Source of the DNA: Coprobacillus cateniformis
Lineage (GTDB): Bacteria; Bacillota_I; Bacilli_A; Erysipelotrichales; Coprobacillaceae
Direction of reading: 5' to 3'
DNA: 64,000 nt
NCBI RefSeq assembly: GCF_009767585.1
Contig: NZ_WSNW01000001.1
Coordinates: 3,246,041-3,310,040 of the forward strand
Positions 17,042 through 26,606 of this stretch are shown one piece after another. Both the position numbers and the translations under genes were made by a program. The notes below the pieces were generated by a model, which was given only the letters and a program-made list of their open reading frames with translations, was not told where the DNA came from and did no database searches. Position 1 is the stretch's first letter; each line of letters begins with the position of its first letter.

Positions 17042-18220
17042 TTGAAAAAAGAAGACAAAATTATACACACATCGTTAGTAGAAACAAGACTCATGGATGA
17101 AAGATTATCTCCTTATGCAACCAAAAACAGTGAGTGCATTAAGGTTAAACATACCCATAAGCCATTAATTGAATTTGATATTCGCTGGCCATTTGAAAAG
17201 GACATAGATCGTGTTCTTTATTCAAAAAGTTATTCAAGATATGTTGATAAGACACAGGCATTATCATTCTTTAGTAATGTTCATATTACAAAACGTTCTT
17301 TACATGTTCAATGGGTATCAAGAATTGCAAGACAAATTGGACGAGGATTAAATTTAAACTTAGATTTAATTGAAGCTATTGCATTGGGACATGATTTAGG
17401 TCATGCACCTTATGGACATGTTGGCGAGAAAGCCATTGATGATTGTTTGAAAGAAAGACAATTTGGATATTTCAATCATAATGCTAATAGTGTAAGACAT
17501 TTGTTGTTTATTGAAAGAAAAGGAATTGGATATAATGTTTCTTTACAGGTTCTTGATGGAATTTTATGTCATAATGGTGAGATTCTTTCAAGAATTTATA
17601 AACCTGATAAGAATAAGACGATTGCGCAATTCTGGGAAGAATATGAGAAGTGCTGGCATGTTGAAGATTATTCTAAAAAAATTGCTCCAATGACTTTGGA
17701 GGGGTGTGTTGTACGTATTTCAGATGTGATTTCATATGTTGGTAAAGATATTGAAGATGCAATGACAGTTGGAATTATTAAGGAAGATGATTTGCCTGAA
17801 GAAGTCGTTAATGTTTTAGGAAAAGATAACAAATCAATGATTAATCGTTTAATTGGTGATATTGTTATTCATAGTTATCGTAAACCTTATTTGGAGTTCT
17901 CAGAAGAAGTCTATCAGGCCTTAGAAGTTCTTTTTGGATTTATTTCTACACATATTCATCATCATCCTACATTAGTTAAGGAAAACGAAAAATTGACAAG
18001 ACTCGTCAAACAGTTATACAATGCTTTTTATGATGATTTAACAGATGATGGAAATGATGATTCTGGGATTGATAATCATGTGAGAAAAATGATTGAAACT
18101 TATCAAGAGACACCTAATGAATTAATTGTCAGTGATTATTTGTCTGGAATGACAGATAGTTATGCTTTACAAGTTTATTGTGATCGTTTTTTACCTAAGC
18201 AACATGGAGAAATGATATAA
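17042..18220 (+). CDS. dGTPase-like HD-domain triphosphohydrolase
   Basis: A 392-aa HD-superfamily protein related to deoxyguanosinetriphosphate triphosphohydrolases, which cut dNTPs to deoxynucleoside plus triphosphate. The N-terminal part has RVLYSKSYSRYVDKTQ and HVQWVSRIARQIGRGL; the metal site is GHDLGHAPYGHVGE, followed by downstream histidines (ILCHNGE) and RISDVISYVGKDIEDA. The TTG at 17042 gives AAAGGA with normal spacing; the GTG at 17033 overlaps that site. Substrate preference within the family is not readable from motifs. Confidence 0.85.
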   Translation: MKKEDKIIHTSLVETRLMDERLSPYATKNSECIKVKHTHKPLIEFDIRWPFEKDIDRVLYSKSYSRYVDKTQALSFFSNVHITKRSLHVQWVSRIARQIGRGLNLNLDLIEAIALGHDLGHAPYGHVGEKAIDDCLKERQFGYFNHNANSVRHLLFIERKGIGYNVSLQVLDGILCHNGEILSRIYKPDKNKTIAQFWEEYEKCWHVEDYSKKIAPMTLEGCVVRISDVISYVGKDIEDAMTVGIIKEDDLPEEVVNVLGKDNKSMINRLIGDIVIHSYRKPYLEFSEEVYQALEVLFGFISTHIHHHPTLVKENEKLTRLVKQLYNAFYDDLTDDGNDDSGIDNHVRKMIETYQETPNELIVSDYLSGMTDSYALQVYCDRFLPKQHGEMI

Positions 18221-18287
18221 GATAATAAAAAATGAGTGTAATTATTTGGAAAAAGTGCTAATATATAATTAAGAAGGGGGTAATGTT

Positions 18288-18614
18288 ATGAAACTTATAA
18301 TTGCCATTGTCAATAATGATGACAGTTCTACTGTTCAATCTGCTTTAACAGAAGGTGGTTTCTTTGTAACAAAGCTTGCGACATCTGGGGGATTCTTAAA
18401 GAAAGGAAATACAACTTTCTTTATTGGAACCAATGATGATAAAGTTGATCCTGCATTAGAAATTATCAAAGCGCATGCACGAAAACGTGTTGAAAAAGAA
18501 CCGACAGTTCCACCTACAGAAATGGGAGAATTCTTTACTCCAATTATGGTAGATGTTTTGGTTGGTGGAGCAACAGTGTTTGTGGTTGATGTAGATCGAT
18601 TTGAAAAGATTTAA
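18288..18614 (+). CDS. darA: Cyclic-di-AMP receptor DarA (PII-like)
   Basis: A 108-aa PII-like trimeric protein of the DarA/PstA family that binds c-di-AMP. It begins MKLIIAIVNNDDSSTVQSAL, has the extended loops TSGGFLKKGNTTFFIG and the end GGATVFVVDVDRFEKI typical of the family. AAGAAGGGGG precedes the ATG. In Firmicutes it often lies near tmk/holB; here it stands alone before a folC fusion gene and ends at its own terminator. Confidence 0.93.
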   Translation: MKLIIAIVNNDDSSTVQSALTEGGFFVTKLATSGGFLKKGNTTFFIGTNDDKVDPALEIIKAHARKRVEKEPTVPPTEMGEFFTPIMVDVLVGGATVFVVDVDRFEKI

Positions 18615-18636
18615 AAGCAGCTCAGGCTGCTTTTTT
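18613..18636 (+). terminator. Intrinsic terminator of darA
   Basis: AAAAGCAGC, loop TCAG, GCTGCTTTT and more T, overlapping the stop codon. Confidence 0.9.
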
Positions 18637-18653
18637 CTTAGTGAGGAGTATAT

Positions 18654-20339
18654 ATGGATATAAGAATATTAAGAGGACATGAGGTTAGCGAGGCCAATCA
18701 GTTAATTAAAGATGTGTTTATGAGACAGATAGCACCAACTTATGTAGAGGAAGGTATACAAACGTTTTTATCATCTTTTAATGATGAGCATATTCTCTCT
18801 TTGATGAAAGAACAGCATCTTTTAATGCTTGGGGCATTTGATGAAAAGTTGGTTGGAGTCATTGGGATTCGTGATTTAAAAGATATTCAAAGTCTTTTTG
18901 TTGATCCAACATATCAAGGTCAGCACGTAGGAACAAAACTTTTGAAATCTGCAAAACAACTCATGTATGGTGATATATATGTGAATTCTGCACCATCTGC
19001 AGAAACATTTTATCGAAGCCAAGGTTTTCAAAGAGTACATGATGAGCAAGTTGTTCATGGTATACGTTTTGTACCTATGGTGTATCATAGTGTTAATGAA
19101 GAAAAGTTTGGCAATTATGATCAAGTTCATGATTTTATAGCAAGTCAAAAAGACCGAGTTTATGCATTGGATAATTTTAAACGTTTTATGAATGATATGT
19201 GTAATCCTCAAACTTTGTTAAAGACAATTCATATAGGTGGAACGAATGGGAAAGGCTCTACTACTAATTATATTCGTTCTGTATTGCAAAAAGAAGGATA
19301 TCGTGTAGCAACTTTTACATCTCCAGTTTTGGTCACGAGATTAGAAATTATGCGTATTAATAATCAGCATATTCAAGATGATGAAATTATATGTTATGCA
19401 AATCGTTATATGTCTTTATGGTTAGAATATGAATTATCTATGTTTGAGATTGAAGTTTTTATTGCAATTATGTTTTTTTTGAAACATCGTGTAGATTTTG
19501 CGATTTTTGAAGTTGGATTAGGTGGTGCATTGGATGCAACAAATATAGTCGCACCGATTTTGAGTGCCAATACAAATATTGGTTTAGACCATACAGAATA
19601 CTTAGGAGATACATATGAAAAGATTGCTTTTACAAAAGGAGGAATTATTAAAGATTATATTCCTTTTGTAACAGGAGAAACAAAGCAGGGCTGCTTAAAG
19701 GTTTTTGAAGAATTATGTCAACAACATCATAGTCAATTCATTAAGGTTCAAGATATTCAAAATATCCAAGAAGATAAAAATAGTATTTCATTTGATTATG
19801 CAACTTATCATGTTGTCTTACAAACTGGTGCTCGATATCAATGTGAAAATAGTGCATTAGCAATTGAGATTTTGCTTTATCTTAAGAATAATGGATATAT
19901 TGTTTTAGATAATGAAACTTTGTTGGAAGGTTTAAGAGAGGCTGTTTGGGAAGGACGTTTTGAAATTGTATGTCAGCAACCGTTGATGATTATTGATGGT
20001 GCACACAATAAAGAAGGCATTGAAGCATTTTATCAGTCAGCTAAGAAATATCAAAATATTAAAATCATCTTTAGTGCCTTGAGAGATAAGGATACTCATG
20101 CTATGATTGAAAAATTATTAAAATTAACACATGATGTGACTATCTGTGAATTTGATTTTCATCGGGCACAAAGTGCTGAAAAATTGGCTGAGAATTTTCC
20201 AGTAAAAATTGAAAAAGATTGGAAAAAAGCAATTGATGAATCGTATCATCATAATGGTGTTGTCTTTATTACTGGATCACTCTACTTTATTTCGCAGGTA
20301 AGACCATATATTTATCTGTTGCAGAAAAAAACTTCATGA
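18654..20339 (+). CDS. folC: GNAT acetyltransferase fused to folylpolyglutamate synthase (FolC)
   Basis: One uninterrupted 561-aa frame with two domains. Residues about 1-145 are a GNAT fold (RILRGHEVSEANQLI at the start; acetyl-CoA loop region VDPTYQGQHVGTKLL; NSAPSAETFYRSQGFQ). Residues about 150-561 are a FolC/FPGS Mur-type ligase that adds glutamate to folates: HIGGTNGKGSTTNYI (P-loop), TSPVLVTRLEIMRIN, EVGLGGALDATN, NIGLDHTEYLG and IDGAHNKEG. FolC alone is about 420 aa, so the extra N-terminal domain explains the length. There is no internal start with a clear ribosome site at the junction, though one near 19130 cannot be excluded. The acetyl acceptor is unknown. SHD GAGGAG lies before ATG 18654. 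Confidence 0.88.
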   Translation: MDIRILRGHEVSEANQLIKDVFMRQIAPTYVEEGIQTFLSSFNDEHILSLMKEQHLLMLGAFDEKLVGVIGIRDLKDIQSLFVDPTYQGQHVGTKLLKSAKQLMYGDIYVNSAPSAETFYRSQGFQRVHDEQVVHGIRFVPMVYHSVNEEKFGNYDQVHDFIASQKDRVYALDNFKRFMNDMCNPQTLLKTIHIGGTNGKGSTTNYIRSVLQKEGYRVATFTSPVLVTRLEIMRINNQHIQDDEIICYANRYMSLWLEYELSMFEIEVFIAIMFFLKHRVDFAIFEVGLGGALDATNIVAPILSANTNIGLDHTEYLGDTYEKIAFTKGGIIKDYIPFVTGETKQGCLKVFEELCQQHHSQFIKVQDIQNIQEDKNSISFDYATYHVVLQTGARYQCENSALAIEILLYLKNNGYIVLDNETLLEGLREAVWEGRFEIVCQQPLMIIDGAHNKEGIEAFYQSAKKYQNIKIIFSALRDKDTHAMIEKLLKLTHDVTICEFDFHRAQSAEKLAENFPVKIEKDWKKAIDESYHHNGVVFITGSLYFISQVRPYIYLLQKKTS

Positions 20340-20405
20340 AATAAAACTTGCTATTTGAGATATATTATGTTATTATCTCAATGAAGAAAAAATGCGACTG
20401 AAAAG

Positions 20406-20436
20406 ACCAGGAGATCATTGTTCCTGGTTTTCTTTT
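20406..20436 (+). terminator. Intrinsic terminator of folC fusion gene
   Basis: ACCAGGA, 9-nt loop, TCCTGGT followed by a T-rich run. The next 60 bases to the helicase promoter show nothing recognisable. Confidence 0.8.
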
Positions 20437-20500
20437 TGGAAATCTTCAATATTGTAGGTATGAAATGCACAGTAGTAGTCGAAAATGAATATGTTTAGCG

Positions 20501-20529
20501 TTGACCTTGATTTGCAAAGAGTCTATCTT
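20501..20529 (+). promoter_or_regulatory. Promoter of the RNA helicase gene, with leader hairpin
   Basis: TTGACC 20501-20506, 17-bp spacer, TATCTT 20524-20529. The ~80-nt leader that follows holds an inverted repeat GGAAATG (20540-20546) / CATTTCC (20561-20567) upstream of the ribosome site. No known RNA element is recognised. Confidence 0.5.
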
Positions 20530-20617
20530 GTGATTGTAGGGAAATGCCAAAGAAAACATACATTTCCAAGTGGATAAAACAATACAATAGATACGTATGC
20601 AAAGAAAGAAGGAAATT

Positions 20618-22180
20618 ATGAATAAAGTAACATTTAAAGATTTAGGGTTGTCAAGTGATGTATTAAAAGGGATTGAGATGATGGGGTATGTGAGTCCTTC
20701 ACCTATTCAAGAAAAATCAATACCAGTTTTACTAGAAGGACAGGATATTATAGGACAAGCACAAACTGGGACAGGAAAAACATTGGCTTTTGGGAGTGTT
20801 TTGTTATCAAAAATACAAAAAGAAGGTAAACATGTTAAAGCTTTGATTTTATCACCAACACGTGAGTTGGCATTGCAAATTCATGAAGAATTAAAAAGAA
20901 TTGGGAAATGCACAAATTTATCAATTGTCAGTGTCTTTGGTGGAAGTGATATTGAAAGACAAATCAAAGATTTAAAACGTGGTGCAGATATCGTTGTGGG
21001 AACACCTGGACGTGTGCAAGATTTAATGCGTCGTCGTGTTTTGAAAATCAATAATATTGATTTTATGGTATTAGATGAAGCGGATGAAATGTTAAATATG
21101 GGATTTGTTGAAGATATTGAAACAATCTTAGAAGCGACACCAGAAAATAAACAGACTGTTTTGTTTTCAGCAACAATGCCAGCAACAATCAAAAAGATTG
21201 CGAGCAATTATATGCAGGATGATTATATGCATATACAAATCAAATCAAAGACAAAAACAGCTTCTACCGTTTCTCAATATTATTTTGAAACAAGACCAAC
21301 AAATAAATTTGAAACATTATGTAGAATCTTAGATTCAAGACAAATGGAAAATACAATCATTTTTTGTAAAACAAAAAGAAGTGTTGATGAAGTTGTGGCT
21401 TCAATGCAACAAAAACATTATGATGTTGAAGCTATGCATGGTGATTTATCACAAAATCAACGTACAAATACATTGAAAAGATTTAAGAGTGGACATATTC
21501 AATATTTGGTTGCTACAGATGTGGCTGCTAGAGGAATTGATGTTGATAACATTTCACATGTTATCAATTATGAGATGCCACAAGATGAAGAATTATATAT
21601 TCATAGAATTGGAAGAACTGGTAGAGCAAATAAAAAAGGTGAAGCTTATTCACTTGTTACCAATCGAGAAAAGAATTTCTTAATGTCTATCCAAAAAAGA
21701 ACAAATAGTCATATTGAAAAATTAGATGTTCCTTCAAATCAAGAAATATTTGATCAAAAAATAAAAGAGTTATTATTTGATGTACAAGAAGAGATGCTAA
21801 AGTCTCATAAAGATGTTTTTATGGATACTATTAAAGATATTCCTCACGATATGAGAAATGATGTGATGGCAACATTATTATCAATGTGTTACCAACAACG
21901 CGTTGGTTTTGATTATCAGGAAGAAACATCTGCAGGATCTCAATATGATCGTATTTTTATGACTTGTGGTTCAATGGATAGAATTAATGTTAAAGATGTT
22001 ATTGAATTTTTAACGAAGTATGGAAAAATTAAAAGCAGTGATATTGGTGATATTACAATTAAGAGAAAATTCACTTTTGTTGATATTAAACCAAAAGTGA
22101 GTCATAAAGCAATGAAAGGATGTCAAAAACAGAAGTTGAATCAACGTCGTGTACAATTAGAGTATGCAAGTGATAGATAA
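20618..22180 (+). CDS. DEAD-box ATP-dependent RNA helicase (DbpA/CshA-like)
   Basis: A 520-aa superfamily-2 RNA helicase, probably in ribosome assembly or RNA turnover. Motifs in order: Q motif PSPIQEKSIPVLL, AQTGTGKT, PTRELALQ, GTPGRVQDLM, DEADEML, SAT, HGDLSQNQR, ATDVAARGIDV, HRIGRTGR. The C-terminal ~75 residues (YDRIFMTCGSMDRINVKDVI onward) resemble the DbpA-type RNA-binding domain, which in DbpA recognises 23S rRNA hairpin 92. ATG 20618 follows GAAGGA; an upstream in-frame ATG at 20597 lacks a site. A leader hairpin precedes the gene. Confidence 0.92.
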   Translation: MNKVTFKDLGLSSDVLKGIEMMGYVSPSPIQEKSIPVLLEGQDIIGQAQTGTGKTLAFGSVLLSKIQKEGKHVKALILSPTRELALQIHEELKRIGKCTNLSIVSVFGGSDIERQIKDLKRGADIVVGTPGRVQDLMRRRVLKINNIDFMVLDEADEMLNMGFVEDIETILEATPENKQTVLFSATMPATIKKIASNYMQDDYMHIQIKSKTKTASTVSQYYFETRPTNKFETLCRILDSRQMENTIIFCKTKRSVDEVVASMQQKHYDVEAMHGDLSQNQRTNTLKRFKSGHIQYLVATDVAARGIDVDNISHVINYEMPQDEELYIHRIGRTGRANKKGEAYSLVTNREKNFLMSIQKRTNSHIEKLDVPSNQEIFDQKIKELLFDVQEEMLKSHKDVFMDTIKDIPHDMRNDVMATLLSMCYQQRVGFDYQEETSAGSQYDRIFMTCGSMDRINVKDVIEFLTKYGKIKSSDIGDITIKRKFTFVDIKPKVSHKAMKGCQKQKLNQRRVQLEYASDR

Positions 22181-22237
22181 TTCATTTTTTGTTTAAATCT
22201 AAATTTCAATGATATATTAAGCATAATTTAAAATAGC

Positions 22238-22271
22238 AGAACAGATGTCGAAATGACTCTGTTCTTTTTTT
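22238..22271 (+). terminator. Intrinsic terminator of the RNA helicase gene
   Basis: AGAACAGA, 12-nt loop, TCTGTTCT and seven T. Confidence 0.8.
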
Positions 22272-22293
22272 CACAAATTCAGGTAATTAAAGG

Positions 22294-22323
22294 TTGAATG
22301 TAAGCACTCACATAGTGTATAAT
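22294..22323 (+). promoter_or_regulatory. Promoter of ppdK
   Basis: TTGAAT 22294-22299, 18-bp spacer, TATAAT 22318-22323, 31 bp before the ATG. Confidence 0.65.
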
Positions 22324-22353
22324 AGGTAAAGTAGTAATAAAGGAGGAATAGAA

Positions 22354-24987
22354 ATGGAAAAATATGTCTACCTATTTAGTGAAGGTAACAAAGACATGAA
22401 AAACCTACTTGGTGGTAAAGGTGCTAACTTAGCTGAAATGACTAACATTGGTTTACCAGTACCTCAAGGGTTTACTGTCACTACGGAAGCTTGTACTAAA
22501 TACTATGAAGACGGAAAAGTGATTTCTAAAGAAATCGAAGAACAAGTTTACGAAAAACTTGCTGAACTTGAAAAAATTACAGGTAAGAAAATGGGAGATG
22601 CTGCAAATCCGCTTCTTGTTTCTGTAAGATCAGGTGCAAGAGCATCAATGCCTGGTATGATGGATACAGTTTTGAACTTAGGTTTAAATGATGAAGTTGC
22701 AAAAGAGTTTGCAACAGCAACAAATAACCCACGTTTTGTATACGATAGTTATCGTCGTTTTATTCAAATGTTTGCTGATGTTGTTATGGGATTCCCAAAA
22801 AGCTCATTTGAAAGAATGTTTGATAAAGTTAAAGAGGAAAAAAATATTGAATTCGATACAGAATTAACTGCTGAAGATTTGATGGAAGTTGTTGAAATTT
22901 ACAAAGCTGAATACAAAAAACATGCTGGTGTTGATTTCCCTCAGGATCCAAAAGAACAAATGATGGAATCAATTAAGGCTGTATTTAGATCATGGAACAA
23001 TGACCGTGCTATTACTTATAGACGTTTGAATGATATCCCAGGTAGCTGGGGAACTGCTGTTAATGTTCAAGAAATGGTTTATGGTAATCGTGGTGAAACT
23101 TCTGGTACAGGTGTTGCGTTTACAAGAAACCCAGCAACTGGTGAAAAGAAATTATATGGTGAGTATTTGATGAATGCTCAAGGTGAAGATGTTGTTGCTG
23201 GTATCCGTACACCACAAACAATTGATACTTTGAAGGAAGTTATGCCTCATTGTTATGATGAATTTGTAAAAATCAATAAAGTTCTTGAAGATCATTATAA
23301 AGATATGCAAGATATGGAATTTACAATTGAAGATGGTAAATTGTTCATGCTTCAAACACGTAATGGTAAGAGAACTGCTGCTGCTGCATTAAAAATTGCT
23401 GTTGATTTAGTACAAGAAGGTATGATTACAAAAGAAGAAGCTTTATTAAAGGTTGAACCTAAACAATTAGATCAATTGTTACATCCTAACTTTGATGATG
23501 TTTCATTACGTTGTGCGCATGTTGTTGCAACAGGTTTAGCTGCATCTCCTGGAGCTGCAACTGGACGTATTTATTTCACTGCTGAAGACGTTATCGAAGC
23601 TCATAAAAATGGTGTTCAAGATATCTTGTTAGTTCGTCTTGAGACATCTCCAGAAGATATTGAAGGTATGAACATTGCTCATGGTATCTTAACAATCCGT
23701 GGTGGTATGACATCACATGCTGCAGTTGTTGCAAGAGGTATGGGAACTTGCTGTGTATGTGGATGTGGTTCATTAAAGATTGATGAAGAGACAAAAATAT
23801 TAACAACACCTGATGGTAAAAAATATCATGAAGGTGATTATATGTCATTAGATGGAAGCACTGGTAATGTTTATGGTGAACAAATCAAAACTGTTGAACC
23901 AGAAATTAGTGGTGATTTCGAAACATTCATGGAATGGGCTGATGAAGTTCGTACATTGAAAGTCAGAACAAATGCAGATACACCTAGAGATGCATTACAA
24001 GCACGTAAATTTGGTGCTGAAGGTATCGGTTTATGTAGAACTGAACATATGTTCTTTGAAGAAGAAAGAATTTTCAACTTTAGACGTATGATTACTGCAG
24101 AAACAGTAGAAGCAAGAAAAGAAGCATTAGAAAAAATCTTGCCTTACCAAAGATCAGATTTTAGAGAATTATTTAAAGCTATGGAAATCTATCCAGTTAC
24201 AATCCGTTTCTTAGATCCACCTTTACATGAATTCTTACCTCATACTGATGATGAAATTAGACCTTTAGCTGAAAGTTTAGGAATGACTTTTGATGCTTTA
24301 AAAGCACGTGTTGAATCATTAAAAGAATTCAATCCAATGATGGGTCATAGAGGTTGTCGTTTAGCAGTTACTTATCCTGAAATTGCTGAAATGCAAACAA
24401 GAGCAGTTATTGAAGCTGCAATTGCTGCAAACCAAGAAGGTCAAAATGTAATTCCTGAAATTATGATTCCACTTGTTGGAGATATTAAGGAATTACAATA
24501 TGTTAAAAAAGTTGTTACTGATACTGCAGATAGTATTATTAAAGAAGCAGGAGTTGATTTACCATACAAAGTTGGTACAATGATTGAAATTCCAAGAGCC
24601 GCATTAACTGCTGATAAAATTGCAGAAGAAGCTGAATTCTTCAGTTTTGGTACAAATGATTTAACTCAAATGACTTATGGATTTAGCCGTGACGATGCTG
24701 CTAAATTCTTGGATGATTACTATTCTAAACAAATCTTTGAAGCAGATCCATTTGCAAAAGTTGACCAAGAAGGTGTTGGACAATTAATGAAAATTGCTGT
24801 TGAAAAAGGTAGACAAACACGTCCAGATATTAAATTAGGTATCTGTGGTGAACATGGTGGTGAAGCAAGTTCGGTAGAATTCTGCCATAGACTTGGATTA
24901 TCATATGTTTCATGTTCTCCATTCCGTGTACCATTAGCTCGTTTAGCTGCTGCTCAAGCTGCTGTTAAAGAAAAAATGGGAGAATAA
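22354..24987 (+). CDS. ppdK: Pyruvate, phosphate dikinase
   Basis: An 877-aa enzyme interconverting PEP, AMP and PPi with pyruvate, ATP and Pi; in fermenting anaerobes it commonly serves glycolysis or PEP recycling. The N-terminal ATP-grasp domain starts YVYLFSEGNKDMKNLLGGKG; the phosphohistidine domain has GGMTSHAAVVARGMGTCCV near residue 455; the C-terminal PEP/pyruvate barrel shows AEGIGLCRTEHMF, RFLDPPLHEFLPH and GICGEHGGE with the catalytic cysteine. The length equals the family norm. AAAGGAGG precedes the ATG. It carries neither flanking operon partner nor the PPDK regulatory gene. Confidence 0.97.
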   Translation: MEKYVYLFSEGNKDMKNLLGGKGANLAEMTNIGLPVPQGFTVTTEACTKYYEDGKVISKEIEEQVYEKLAELEKITGKKMGDAANPLLVSVRSGARASMPGMMDTVLNLGLNDEVAKEFATATNNPRFVYDSYRRFIQMFADVVMGFPKSSFERMFDKVKEEKNIEFDTELTAEDLMEVVEIYKAEYKKHAGVDFPQDPKEQMMESIKAVFRSWNNDRAITYRRLNDIPGSWGTAVNVQEMVYGNRGETSGTGVAFTRNPATGEKKLYGEYLMNAQGEDVVAGIRTPQTIDTLKEVMPHCYDEFVKINKVLEDHYKDMQDMEFTIEDGKLFMLQTRNGKRTAAAALKIAVDLVQEGMITKEEALLKVEPKQLDQLLHPNFDDVSLRCAHVVATGLAASPGAATGRIYFTAEDVIEAHKNGVQDILLVRLETSPEDIEGMNIAHGILTIRGGMTSHAAVVARGMGTCCVCGCGSLKIDEETKILTTPDGKKYHEGDYMSLDGSTGNVYGEQIKTVEPEISGDFETFMEWADEVRTLKVRTNADTPRDALQARKFGAEGIGLCRTEHMFFEEERIFNFRRMITAETVEARKEALEKILPYQRSDFRELFKAMEIYPVTIRFLDPPLHEFLPHTDDEIRPLAESLGMTFDALKARVESLKEFNPMMGHRGCRLAVTYPEIAEMQTRAVIEAAIAANQEGQNVIPEIMIPLVGDIKELQYVKKVVTDTADSIIKEAGVDLPYKVGTMIEIPRAALTADKIAEEAEFFSFGTNDLTQMTYGFSRDDAAKFLDDYYSKQIFEADPFAKVDQEGVGQLMKIAVEKGRQTRPDIKLGICGEHGGEASSVEFCHRLGLSYVSCSPFRVPLARLAAAQAAVKEKMGE

Positions 24988-25000
24988 AAAATGGTATAAA

Positions 25001-25031
25001 AAGATGTATCCTATGTGATACGTCTTTTTTT
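25001..25031 (+). terminator. Intrinsic terminator of ppdK
   Basis: AAGATGTATC, loop CTATGT, GATACGTCTT (one G-T pair) followed by T7. Confidence 0.85.
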
Positions 25032-25105
25032 ATGATTATATGATTTTCATTGCAATAATAAATATATAAGAGTATTCTAAAACTGAAAGAAATGGAGGGA
25101 ATATA

Positions 25106-26311
25106 ATGAAGTTAGCTTTGGAAAGAAGAATGGAAACGGTTATTCAAGGATTGGTTTTTAATGAGTCTAATCATAAACTTGATATTATGAAAATTTTAAA
25201 TCAAAAAACTTTTAGTGCAGAAGAAGAGAGTGCGAATTATAGTTTGGATGGTCAACAATTAATCATTAATTATCAAGATGGGCGTACGGAGATATATCAT
25301 ATGTTAGAAACATCGAATCACATTGTGTTAGAAAGTAGAGAGGGTTTAGATTCCTTATCAGGTAAATGGGAATATTCTATGAAGTCAGTAGAAAAAAGCG
25401 ATGATGTTTCATCCAATAAACAGGATGATATTATATTATCTGAATGGATTAGTGCTTTAGATGATAAGATTCCACTTCGTAAAATGACAATTCCTGGAAC
25501 GCATGATTCTTGTACGTTTGGAATTCATAGTTCCGCGCTTATTGAAGATATGTCAAAGTGTCAAACTCAACCAATTCATATTCAATTAGAAGAAGGAATT
25601 CGTTTTCTTGATCTGAGAGTTGGAATGACACATGACAGTGTACAACCAGAAATGTGGCACGATAGAATAAGTTGTCACGTTTCATTAGTTGATGTTATGA
25701 ATTGTTGTTCAAAATTTTTGGATAAACATCCAAGAGAATTTATCATTTTGAGTTTGCAAAAAGAGAATCATACATCAGATTGTTCTTTGGCAATTGAAGT
25801 TCAAAAAGTCCTTCACAGATATTCAAGAGTGTGTGGTACAGAGAAAATGCCAACAATTGGGGATTTAAGGGGAAAGATACTCATTATAGGTGGTAGTAAT
25901 AGTGCTAGTTTTGTTGGGTTAAAAGATAAAAATGGAATTTGTTATCTGCCATTTATAGATATGCAAATTAATCAAAAGACAGCTCATTTTACTATTTACG
26001 ACATAACAGTTTATTACCAAAATCAATATAATGTTCCATATAGTGGGTTTGATTCTCAAACAGCTTATAAAAAGAAAATTATCGATGAGTTTTTGGCTAA
26101 TCAAACATTTGAAGCAGAAACTTTGGATTATATAGGATGGAATATATATGATTGGAAATATAAAATATCAGCTCTTGCGTGGGCAGTAAATAGCCTGATG
26201 GATCGATCTTCAAGTTTTATGGGAACATGTGAACATGGGATCCAACTTTTAGATCATTATTGGGTTAGTCTTGTTAGCAGACTAATTAAGAATAATAATT
26301 TCATTAAATGA
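25106..26311 (+). CDS. PI-PLC X-domain protein with N-terminal extension
   Basis: A 401-aa protein whose residues about 115-400 resemble bacterial phosphatidylinositol-specific phospholipase C, which cleaves PI or GPI anchors. Support: MTIPGTHDSCTFG (first catalytic His and substrate Asp), IQLEEGIRFLDLRVG, WHDRISCHVSLVDV (second His region) and HPREFIILSLQKEN. The first ~110 residues are not recognised. There is no signal peptide, which is unusual for an enzyme that normally acts outside the cell, so the substrate and site are open. GGAGGG precedes the ATG. It is followed by about 295 bases of AT-rich DNA without a gene (26312-26606) and then a transposase relic, which may mark an insertion edge. 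Confidence 0.8.
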   Translation: MKLALERRMETVIQGLVFNESNHKLDIMKILNQKTFSAEEESANYSLDGQQLIINYQDGRTEIYHMLETSNHIVLESREGLDSLSGKWEYSMKSVEKSDDVSSNKQDDIILSEWISALDDKIPLRKMTIPGTHDSCTFGIHSSALIEDMSKCQTQPIHIQLEEGIRFLDLRVGMTHDSVQPEMWHDRISCHVSLVDVMNCCSKFLDKHPREFIILSLQKENHTSDCSLAIEVQKVLHRYSRVCGTEKMPTIGDLRGKILIIGGSNSASFVGLKDKNGICYLPFIDMQINQKTAHFTIYDITVYYQNQYNVPYSGFDSQTAYKKKIIDEFLANQTFEAETLDYIGWNIYDWKYKISALAWAVNSLMDRSSSFMGTCEHGIQLLDHYWVSLVSRLIKNNNFIK

Positions 26312-26606
26312 TAGTGTCAATTTCTGAAAAATTACAAAATTAATCATATATACATTTTATTAAAAATGGTATGGAAATCTTGTTTTATAGGCTAAGATTT
26401 GCACTATTCTTCTATTTATTAGTTTTTGAAATATAATGAGTTTTCGTTATGTATTTGTTTATATAACAAGATATCTTATAGAAGAATGTTAAATGAAAAA
26501 TTAATTTCCACTGTTATGATAACTGTAGAATTTAATTGGGTGAAAATATATTTGAAAATATCTAAAAAGTTGATTTGTGCTATTGGATATTCTGATTATT
26601 ATTGAT

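Noticed and set aside
26312..26606. Terminal inverted repeat of the IS30 relic
   Set aside because: No pair of matching ends could be found by eye on the two sides; the ends have probably decayed.
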